Shown here: positions 1 through 5,407 of the stretch, one piece after another
Layout: each line of letters begins with the position of its first letter
How positions within the stretch are numbered: position 1 is the stretch's first letter
Origin: Deltaproteobacteria bacterium
Lineage (GTDB): Bacteria > Bdellovibrionota > Bdellovibrionia > JABDDW01
Direction of reading: 5' to 3'
DNA length: 8,886 nt
NCBI GenBank assembly: GCA_013287405.1
Contig: JABDDW010000061.1
Span: 1-8,886 of the forward strand
Notes under the pieces: model-generated
What the model saw: only the letters and a program-made list of their open reading frames with translations
What the model was told of the DNA's origin: nothing
Databases searched by the model: none
Made by a program: the position numbers and the translations under genes

Positions 1-1
1 A

Positions 2-46
2 GACGTTTTTCTAAAAGTTGCCGGTCATGATTTGAGAGACGAATGA
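2..46 (+). CDS. ABC transporter ATP-binding protein, C-terminal tail (5' end outside window)
   Basis: Only the last 14 codons and the stop are present. They read DVFLKVAGHDLRDE, then TGA at 44-46. The pattern DVFL-K-G-DLRD matches the usual C-terminal end of ATPase subunits of NodI/DrrA/CcmA-like ABC exporters, where this motif closes the nucleotide-binding protein. The stop overlaps the next start codon as ATGA, and the next gene encodes an ABC-2 permease. That is the normal ATPase-permease order and spacing of such exporters and supports the call. No Walker motifs are visible because they lie upstream of the window. Confidence 0.75.
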   Translation, partial: DVFLKVAGHDLRDE

Positions 47-852
47 GAATTAAATTCTTAAAGACAATGTGGAAAGATATGATCACTTTTCCAAGATTGG
101 GGATTGGGACTTATCGAGTTTGGAATCGGGATTTCTTTTATTACAAGAAGTACTTGATGGTTTCGATCTTTTGGAGCTTTACCGACCCTCTTCTTTATAT
201 TTTGGCTTTCGGCTATGGCCTGGGTTTCTTCGTCGGGGCCATTAATGGTATCCCCTACATTTTATTTTTAGCTCCGGCAATTTTGTGTACAACGGGGATG
301 CAAGGAGCGGTTTTTGAGTCTACTTATTCAAGTTTTACTAAGCTTCGAGTTCAAAAAACATACGAAACTATAATGATGACTCCCGTGACTGTTGAAGACG
401 TGGTGGCGGGAGAAATACTCTGGGGCGCGAGCAAAGCCTTTTTTGCGGTTTTAGGGGTAATGGCAGTTTTCGTAGCTATGAGAATGGTCCACGGTTTTCA
501 GGCATGGCTCGTTCTTCCGGTTTTATTTATCGTATGCTGGTGCATGAGTGCTATGGCCATGGTTGTGACAAGTTTCGCTAAAGACTATGATTCTTTTACT
601 TATTTCTTTTCTCTTATTATTACGCCTATGAGTCTTCTGGCTGGAACGTATTTTCCGCTAGAGCATTTTCCTAAATGGGCCCAAACTGCGGCGTGGGTCC
701 TTCCCTTAACTCACGGAGTCGTTATAGTACGAAGTTTATTTTTAAGTCGGTGGCATAGTTCTTTATGGATCAATTTCGCACTCCTCTTCCTTATGGCCAT
801 TTTATTTTCTAATTGGGCTATAAACCAAACCAGACGACGCTTAATTTATTAG
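43..852 (+). CDS. ABC-2 type transporter permease, NodJ/DrrB-like
   Basis: This 269-residue integral inner-membrane protein should form the channel of an ABC exporter driven by the ATPase whose tail precedes it. About six hydrophobic segments are visible, at roughly residues 38-60, 71-90, 130-150, 155-177, 188-206 and 243-261. Family signatures include DPLLYILAFGYGLG (48-61), YILFLAPAIL (72-81), FESTYSSF (91-98) and the cytoplasmic stretch QKTYETIMMTPVTVEDVVAGE (about 104-124). NodJ-type permeases carry a similar TYE-(M/I)-TP-(L/V)-D-V-GE motif. Length is normal for the family. The start is fixed by the 4-base ATGA overlap with the upstream ATPase and a GAGAGA ribosome site at 34-39. Substrates of relatives include lipo-oligosaccharides, drugs and polysaccharides; nothing here says which applies. 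No downstream partner gene is present. Confidence 0.88.
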   Translation: MRIKFLKTMWKDMITFPRLGIGTYRVWNRDFFYYKKYLMVSIFWSFTDPLLYILAFGYGLGFFVGAINGIPYILFLAPAILCTTGMQGAVFESTYSSFTKLRVQKTYETIMMTPVTVEDVVAGEILWGASKAFFAVLGVMAVFVAMRMVHGFQAWLVLPVLFIVCWCMSAMAMVVTSFAKDYDSFTYFFSLIITPMSLLAGTYFPLEHFPKWAQTAAWVLPLTHGVVIVRSLFLSRWHSSLWINFALLFLMAILFSNWAINQTRRRLIY

Positions 853-1020
853 GGGGCCTGTTGAAAAAGGCCCATCTGCTTCGTTCTCGCCGACCGGTAC
901 CGTCTTGGCCCGGATTCTTTATGATGCTGGCCCGGAAGGGTCTTGGCCGCCCCATGAAACCAAGAGTCAATGCTGTTCCGCACCACTGAAGAGAAGCTCT
1001 AATTTTTGAATAACCGGCCC
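852..1020. repeat. Candidate degenerate dispersed palindromic repeat with imperfect terminal inverted arms
   Basis: Immediately after the permease stop comes GGGGGCCTGTTGAAAAAGG (852-870). Its GGGCCT (854-859) and AGGCCC (868-873) can form a 6-bp hairpin with an 8-base loop. The right edge, TTTTTGAATAACCGGCCC (1003-1020), is an imperfect inverted copy: its reverse complement shares GGGCC-N-GTT and an A5 run with the left arm. Inside are short direct repeats, GTCTTGGCC at 902-910 and 940-948, and GGCCCGGA at 907-914 and 929-936. From memory, the left arm (CCTGTTGAAAAAGGCCC followed by a TCTGCTTCGTTCTCG stretch) resembles intergenic repeat families found in many copies in some Nitrospirota and deltaproteobacterial genomes. 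I could not confirm copy number here. No T-run follows the hairpin, so it is not a clear terminator. Confidence 0.45.
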
Positions 1021-1309
1021 AGGATGATGCCGAATTCATACAAGAAACGGCAATCAAAACGCACAAAGATTTAGACCATCTATTCATAAATACCTCAGAT
1101 AAAGTAATGCAAATAGCTCTAAGTGCAAGCCCGTGCCATGCTTATTTCTATGGTCAAGAGCATCCAATCAGAGGCGCCGGGACGCTATATTGGCTTACTA
1201 AGCGCCCTAGAGAGATAAGCCCCTCCTTCTGGCTCAATATATTCGTGAAGAACTTTTAGACAAATACAGACTAAAATTGGCCCAAAATCTCGAACAAGGT
1301 CCTTTATGA
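1020..1309 (+). pseudogene. Frameshifted remnant of an unrecognised protein-coding gene
   Basis: One frame is open from 1014 and reads coding-like from 1023 (DDAEFIQETAIKTHKDLDHL...) to a stop at 1257-1259. It includes the segment YFYGQEHPIRGAGTLYWLTK. From about 1211 a second frame takes over with an equally coding-like stretch, LLLAQYIREELLDKYRLKLA and onwards, ending in TGA at 1307-1309. The switch of plausible coding between frames near 1200-1225 suggests one old gene of about 95 visible codons broken by a small indel. No start codon or ribosome site is visible. The 5' end appears cut where the repeat at 852-1020 ends. I do not recognise the family, and chance open frames of this length cannot be ruled out. 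Confidence 0.35.
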
Positions 1310-1424
1310 TGCTGCGTGAATTTTTAGGTAAAGGCTTCAGGCAGCGGCCGTCGGTTTGGGGAGTCAGGGCGAGGGACCATCCAATTTCGAATAAGCTTCT
1401 GACGCGGACTTAAGGGCGCCGCAG
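1310..1424. other. Non-coding spacer upstream of pstS promoter region
   Basis: No plausible gene, strong hairpin or tandem repeat is visible. The stretch begins inside CTTTATGATGCTG (1302-1314), a 13-base word also present in the upstream repeat at 917-929. That hints at duplicated or rearranged DNA in this gap. Confidence 0.5.
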
Positions 1425-1446
1425 TCTTAAGCCATTCTTAACATTG
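1425..1446 (+). promoter_or_regulatory. Candidate PhoB-type box upstream of pstS
   Basis: TCTTAAG (1425-1431) and TCTTAAC (1436-1442) are heptamer direct repeats separated by four bases, giving an 11-base period. This is the architecture of binding sites for PhoB/PhoP-family response regulators. The E. coli site has CTGTCAT heptamers with 4-base spacing, and the cyanobacterial version is built on CTTAA(C/T) units. The site lies about 60 bases upstream of the pstS start, where Pho-regulated pst operons usually carry it. The heptamer sequence differs from E. coli, and I found no convincing -10 element at the expected distance, so this is a candidate only. Confidence 0.35.
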
Positions 1447-1503
1447 CAAAGGAAGTTTTTTTGGTAAGTTGGGGCCGTTGTATTAATTACTATTGGGGGC
1501 CAT

Positions 1504-2511
1504 ATGATGCGAATCCTCTTTCCAGTTGTATTTAGCTTTATGTCGTCTTTTGCAGGGGCGTCTCTCCTTATAAATGGCGCCGGAGCGACATTCCCTTATC
1601 CGCTCTATTCAAAGTGGTTTAGCGAATACCAAAAGGTCGACGGGGAAACGCAATTTAATTATCAGTCCATAGGAAGTGGCGGTGGCGTGAAACAGCTGAC
1701 TGAAAAGACCGTTGATTTTGGGGCTAGCGACGCGCCTATGACTGAAGAACAACTTTCAAAGGCTCCGGGTTCTGTAGTCCATATACCCACAGTTTTGGGA
1801 GCCGTTGTTTTGACATTTAATGTCGAAGGGATCACTAAGGATTTGAATTTGTCTGGCGATGTCTTGGCAGATATTTTTCTTAATAAGATTACAAGTTGGA
1901 ATGACCCAAAAATCAAAGCTCTGAATCCCAGGGCCAAGCTTCCGGCGACTTCAATTATCGTCGTTCACCGATCTGATGGCAGTGGAACCTCGGCCATTTT
2001 CACCGATTATTTATCCAAGGTGAGTGCCGAGTGGAATCAAAAGGTAGGCCATGGTCCAGCAGTGAATTGGCCCGTGGGTTTAGGGGGCAAGGGCAACGAA
2101 GGAGTCGCGGGATTTGTAAAACAAACTCCTGGGAGTATTGGTTATGTCGAATTAATTTATGCAGAAAACAACAAGCTTCCTTATGCTGCAATCAAAAACA
2201 AGGCCGGGAGCTTTGTCCTTCCCAGCGTGAAGTCCGTAACCAGTGCGGCGGCTTCTTTAAAGAATATGCCTGAAGATTTTCGAGTTTCTATAACCAACGC
2301 TGAAGGAAAGAATGCCTATCCCATAAGCGGATTCACATATTTATTAGTGTACAAAGCCCTCGAAGCTGAAAAGGGTCAAAAGATCCTGGACTTTCTAAAC
2401 TGGGCCGTAACTGACGGACAGAGATTTGCTGAAAACTTATACTATGCTCCCCTACCCAAAGAGCTTGTGGCCAAAGTTCAACGAAAGTTAAGGACGATTA
2501 CCGTTAAGTAA
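1504..2511 (+). CDS. pstS: Phosphate ABC transporter, periplasmic phosphate-binding protein PstS
   Basis: This is the high-affinity phosphate receptor that delivers phosphate to the PstC-PstA channel. The 335-residue precursor has a Sec signal of about 20 residues ending in SSFAGAS. There is no lipobox cysteine, so a soluble periplasmic protein is expected. Phosphate-site motifs are intact: GAGATFPYPLY (25-35), SIGSGGG (55-61, with S58), DFGASDAP (71-78, with D76) and HRSDGSGT (155-162, with R156, S160, G161 and T162). Also typical are GNEGV (197-201), SIGYVEL (211-217) and FLNWAV (297-302). Two Met codons open the frame at 1504 and 1507. The G-run at 1495-1499 is 4 bases from the first and 7 from the second, so the second may be the true start. 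The next gene, pstC, begins on the base after the stop codon. A possible Pho box lies upstream. Confidence 0.96.
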   Translation: MMRILFPVVFSFMSSFAGASLLINGAGATFPYPLYSKWFSEYQKVDGETQFNYQSIGSGGGVKQLTEKTVDFGASDAPMTEEQLSKAPGSVVHIPTVLGAVVLTFNVEGITKDLNLSGDVLADIFLNKITSWNDPKIKALNPRAKLPATSIIVVHRSDGSGTSAIFTDYLSKVSAEWNQKVGHGPAVNWPVGLGGKGNEGVAGFVKQTPGSIGYVELIYAENNKLPYAAIKNKAGSFVLPSVKSVTSAAASLKNMPEDFRVSITNAEGKNAYPISGFTYLLVYKALEAEKGQKILDFLNWAVTDGQRFAENLYYAPLPKELVAKVQRKLRTITVK

Positions 2512-3453
2512 ATGGGAAGCCTAAAGCCCCCCAACGATATTCGCAGATCCGATATTATATTTTCTAGGATCTTAAAAATATCAGGGTGGCTTTTGCCTCT
2601 CCTCATTCTATCTATAGGCCTTTTTCTTTTTGAGAACGCTCAACCTACGATTAAGAAATTCGGTTTTGTTTTTATTTTGGGCACAGTCTGGGATCCCATC
2701 CACGACATCTTTGGAGCTGGCCCTGTAATCTATGGAACTCTGGCAAGTTCTCTGATCGCCATTATTATAGGCACCCCTATAAGCGTTGCTGTGGCTCTTC
2801 TTTTGAGCGAAATAATTCCAGGGCGCCTCTCTCGTTCCCTTTCTTTTTTGGTAGAAATGTTAGCGGCCATTCCCAGCGTTGTTTATGGTCTGTGGGGAAT
2901 TTTTGTACTTGCCCCGTGGATGCGGTCAACCATTGAACCGTTTTTAGCTGAGCGGTTTGGAGCTATTCCCATATTCTCTGGTCCGTTTTACGGAGTGGGT
3001 CTTCTTTCGGCTGGAGTGATTTTGGCCATCATGATTGTCCCTACGATCTCTTCTATATGTCGGGAGATTTTTCGCAATATTCCCAACCAACAGCGTGAGG
3101 CGGCACTCGCTCTAGGAGCCACAAAATGGGAGGCCATTCGACTGGCTGTTTTAAAAAATTCAAAGGCTGGGATTTTTGGATCGGTAACCCTGGGGTTAGG
3201 GCGAGCTCTCGGTGAGACTTTAGCGGTAACCATGGTTATAGGTAATCGAGCAGAAATCTCTAAATCTATATTCGCACCCTCACAAACCATGGCCAGTCTT
3301 ATTGCCAATGAGTACGCAGAGGCCACCAGTCAACTGCACTTATCTGCTCTAATCCAAGTCGGTCTGACGCTGTTCTTGGTCACCTTCGTAGTGAATGGCC
3401 TCGCCAGAGTGATGGTTTGGCAAACGACGTTAAGGAAGGACGCACAATGTTAG
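2512..3453 (+). CDS. pstC: Phosphate ABC transporter permease PstC
   Basis: One of the two inner-membrane channel subunits of the phosphate importer, 313 residues, within the usual PstC range. Hydrophobic segments lie at about 25-41, 72-98, 110-135, 160-182, 222-243 and 279-297. Family marks are AAIPSVVYGLWGIFVLAP (118-135) and the cytoplasmic EAA loop that docks on PstB, REAALALGATKWEAIRLAVL (195-214), followed by GLGRALGETLAVTMVIGN (228-245). The start abuts the pstS stop (TAAATG), and the nearest AGGA (2491-2494) is 17 bases away. Translation is therefore probably coupled to pstS. The 3' end overlaps the pstA start by 7 bases. Confidence 0.95.
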   Translation: MGSLKPPNDIRRSDIIFSRILKISGWLLPLLILSIGLFLFENAQPTIKKFGFVFILGTVWDPIHDIFGAGPVIYGTLASSLIAIIIGTPISVAVALLLSEIIPGRLSRSLSFLVEMLAAIPSVVYGLWGIFVLAPWMRSTIEPFLAERFGAIPIFSGPFYGVGLLSAGVILAIMIVPTISSICREIFRNIPNQQREAALALGATKWEAIRLAVLKNSKAGIFGSVTLGLGRALGETLAVTMVIGNRAEISKSIFAPSQTMASLIANEYAEATSQLHLSALIQVGLTLFLVTFVVNGLARVMVWQTTLRKDAQC

Positions 3454-4295
3454 GCGTTTTTCAGAGAAGAAAGATTCTCAATGTTCTGGTTATGGGTATT
3501 TTGTACGGGGCGACTTTACTCGCATTAGTGCCTCTTTTCAGTGTGTTTTATTGTGTGGTTTCTCGTGGATGGCCTGCCATCACCTTAGATTTTTTTACAA
3601 AACTCCCTAGCCCCGTGGGTGAAGTGGGAGGAGGTATAGGCAATGCCATATTGGGAACGGCGACTCTTGTTGGAATGGCAAGCCTTGTGGGGATTCCGTG
3701 GGGAATAATTATCGGTATTTATTTGTCTGAGTACGGTCGTGGACGGCGTGCGACCACCGTTCGACTCGCCGTGGATATTTTGGGGAGCGTCCCTTCGATT
3801 ATTATTGGGCTCTTTGTTTATACGATAATGGTCATTCCTATGCGTGGTTTTTCCGCTTATGCGGGGGCGACGGCTTTAGCCATTCTTATGGTTCCAACGA
3901 TTGCTAGGGTGACCGAAGAGATTTTTAAACTCGTCCCTAATACCGTCCGTGAAAGCGGTTTGGCCCTGGGCCTTTCCCGGTGGAAGGTCATCCTTTTTCT
4001 GGTGTTAAGGGGGACATTTTCGTCTATTCTCACCGGCGTGATGCTTTCAGTAGCGCGAATCATTGGTGAAACGGCTCCCCTTCTCTTCACTGCATTAAGC
4101 AATAGTTATTGGCAAAGATCTTTGAGTCAACCCGTGGCGTCGGTGCCTGTGCAAATCTACAACTATGCCATAAGCCCCTTTGATGATTGGCATCAGAAGG
4201 CGTGGGGAGGAGCATTTCTTCTTACTGTCCTTATTTTCATTTTAAATCTTGGAACCCGGATGGTGTCTCATCCCTTTTCAGGAAGGGCCTCATGA
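3447..4295 (+). CDS. pstA: Phosphate ABC transporter permease PstA
   Basis: The second channel subunit, 282 residues, pairing with PstC. Six hydrophobic stretches are visible, at about 12-37, 66-93, 113-131, 138-153, 186-206 and 256-272. Family marks are [16 protein letters not shown] (110-125) and the EAA loop [20 protein letters not shown] (169-188), then [14 protein letters not shown] (203-216), all typical of PstA. I chose the ATG at 3447 over an in-frame TTG at 3417 because AAGGAAGGA (3432-3440) sits 6 bases before it and the protein then starts at normal length. The start overlaps the pstC stop by 7 bases, and the stop overlaps the pstB start as ATGA. Both overlaps point to a single operon with coupled translation. 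Confidence 0.95.
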   Translation: MLGVFQRRKILNVLVMGILYGATLLALVPLFSVFYCVVSRGWPAITLDFFTKLPSPVGEVGGGIGNAILGTATLVGMASLVGIPWGIIIGIYLSEYGRGRRATTVRLAVDILGSVPSIIIGLFVYTIMVIPMRGFSAYAGATALAILMVPTIARVTEEIFKLVPNTVRESGLALGLSRWKVILFLVLRGTFSSILTGVMLSVARIIGETAPLLFTALSNSYWQRSLSQPVASVPVQIYNYAISPFDDWHQKAWGGAFLLTVLIFILNLGTRMVSHPFSGRAS

Positions 4296-5050
4296 ATACG
4301 GCTATAAAGGTTAAAGATCTTAACGCATTTTTTGGTGAGACAAAGGTAGTCAATGGGGTAAATTTTTCGTGCGAAAAGAAAGAGGTTTTAGCTCTTATTG
4401 GTCCATCGGGTTGTGGAAAGTCAACGCTTATTAGATGTATTAATCGTCTTCACGAAGAAACCCCCGGGGCTAAGGCCATGGGAGAGATTTTCGTTAATGG
4501 CGAAAATGTTTTAGCTCACCAGGTTGACCCCGTCCTTGTGCGAAGCAAAGTCGGAATGGTTTTTCAAAAACCAAATCCGTTTCCGACTCTTTCTGTTTTT
4601 GAAAACGTGGTTGTGGGTTTAAAGTTGAGCGGAGTGAGGACGAAGTCCATTCTTGAGGAGTCTTGCGAAAGGGCTTTGAAACAAGCGGCTCTGTGGAATG
4701 AGGTTAAAGATCAACTGAAAAAACCTGGATCGAGCCTTTCAGGTGGTCAACAGCAACGTCTTTGTATTGCACGGGCTCTCGCGGTTAATCCCTCAATTCT
4801 GCTTATGGATGAACCTACCAGCGCTTTGGATCCTATTTCTACGGCCAAGATTGAAGATCTTATCGAAATTTTGAAGGGAGAAGTCACAATTCTTATCGTC
4901 ACCCACAACATGCAACAGGCCATGAGGGTTTCTGATAGAACGGCCTTCATGCTCTGGGGCGAGCTCATCGAAATCGAGCGCACGGCCAAGATATTCTCTA
5001 ATCCCGTCGATGAACGAACGACCCGGTACATTTCAGGAAAGTTTGGATAA
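4292..5050 (+). CDS. pstB: Phosphate ABC transporter ATP-binding protein PstB
   Basis: The ATPase that powers phosphate import on the cytoplasmic face of PstC-PstA. It has 252 residues, normal for PstB. All nucleotide-binding motifs are intact: Walker [10 protein letters not shown] (37-45), Q-loop Q92 within [10 protein letters not shown] (89-98, a PstB hallmark), signature LSGGQQQR (149-156), Walker [14 protein letters not shown] (169-181) and switch histidine H205 in THNMQQA. The ATG at 4292 follows GGAAGGG (4281-4287) by 4 bases and overlaps the pstA stop. Longer in-frame starts inside pstA would add residues without homology. In many genomes phoU follows pstB. Here a 357-base gap and an unrelated gene follow. 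Confidence 0.96.
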   Translation: MNTAIKVKDLNAFFGETKVVNGVNFSCEKKEVLALIGPSGCGKSTLIRCINRLHEETPGAKAMGEIFVNGENVLAHQVDPVLVRSKVGMVFQKPNPFPTLSVFENVVVGLKLSGVRTKSILEESCERALKQAALWNEVKDQLKKPGSSLSGGQQQRLCIARALAVNPSILLMDEPTSALDPISTAKIEDLIEILKGEVTILIVTHNMQQAMRVSDRTAFMLWGELIEIERTAKIFSNPVDERTTRYISGKFG

Positions 5051-5277
5051 ATTCATACCCCCTGGGTCCATCCAACCGAATGCGCCAAGAGAGTTTAAAG
5101 CCCAGTGACTATGCCGCTTCAATATGTTGTGCAAACTTTTGAAACTCCAGTGCGTTCTAAAAAGCTCAAAAAAACTGTTGAACGTTTGGTCAGGACTTCA
5201 AAAAATAGCGGAATCTTCCTACTCCCTGAATAGCCAATCATTCTGGCGTTTTATGACCGATATTCCGTTTCGCCTCT
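5051..5277. other. Intergenic region after pstB; no confident gene
   Basis: No convincing rho-independent terminator is visible after pstB. A 40-codon open frame starts at ATG 5111 and stops at 5231-5233 (MPLQYVVQTFETPVRSKKLK...). It is basic in the middle and could be a short gene or remnant, but it lacks a ribosome site and a recognisable family. A weak GCCA/TGGC hairpin (5233-5247) follows, with a short T-run. Confidence 0.5.
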
Positions 5278-5326
5278 GATTCTGTCATCTATTTGGTCAA
5301 TTAAGTCCTTATATTGACAGCTAATC
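5278..5326. promoter_or_regulatory. Inverted repeat, candidate activator-binding site upstream of the sigma-54 promoter
   Basis: GATTCTGTCA (5278-5287) faces TGACAGCTAATC (5315-5326). The second arm is the reverse complement of the first except for a 2-base insertion. The pair spans roughly -98 to -50 from the expected transcription start. That is the usual place for the upstream sites of enhancer-binding proteins that open sigma-54 promoters. The half-site CTGTCA also equals the core of the E. coli PhoB heptamer, so a phosphate link is possible. The function is inferred from position and symmetry only. Confidence 0.35.
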
Positions 5327-5349
5327 TGCAAAGGAAATCGTCTTTAGGT

Positions 5350-5365
5350 AGGCACGCCATTTGCT
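5350..5365 (+). promoter_or_regulatory. Sigma-54 (RpoN) -24/-12 promoter for the haem lipoprotein gene
   Basis: AGGCACGCCATTTGCT matches the established sigma-54 consensus TGGCACG-N4-TTGC(A/T) at all fixed bases but the first. The invariant GG (5351-5352) and GC (5363-5364) have the exact required spacing. Transcription would start near 5376, leaving an untranslated leader of about 30 bases with a GAGGGGAAG ribosome site (5387-5395) before the ATG at 5408. The match lies in the intergenic region, in the right orientation, just upstream of a gene. Confidence 0.72.
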
Positions 5366-5407
5366 TTTTTTAAATTTTGTCTTATTGAGGGGAAGAAAAT
5401 CAATTAA

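Noticed and set aside
854..873. GGGCCT/AGGCCC hairpin as a rho-independent terminator for the exporter genes
   Set aside because: The stem is good, but no T-run follows (ATCTGCTTCG). It fits better as part of the repeat element.
818..1087. 89-codon open frame on the - strand across the permease end and the repeat
   Set aside because: It overlaps the real permease end and the repeat, has low-complexity Arg/Ser-rich composition and no recognisable domain or ribosome site.
1445..1454. TGCAAAGGAA shared with 5327-5336 upstream of the lipoprotein gene
   Set aside because: Ten-base matches are expected dozens of times by chance in a window of this size, and neither copy is in a consistent promoter position.
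3417..3446. In-frame TTG start giving PstA ten extra residues
   Set aside because: The ATG at 3447 has an excellent AAGGAAGGA ribosome site 6 bases upstream and gives the usual PstA length. The TTG has none.
4187..4291. In-frame ATG inside pstA giving PstB 35 extra residues
   Set aside because: The extra residues lack PstB character. The ATG at 4292 has GGAAGGG at the right distance and the ATGA overlap typical of this operon.
5233..5252. GCCA/TGGC hairpin followed by a short T-run as a terminator for the pst operon
   Set aside because: The stem is only 4 bp with a 7-base loop, and the T-run is broken. It is too weak to call.
5314..5319. Perfect TTGACA, a possible sigma-70 -35 element
   Set aside because: No acceptable -10 hexamer lies 16-18 bases downstream, and the word is part of the inverted repeat. 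The sigma-54 match is far stronger.
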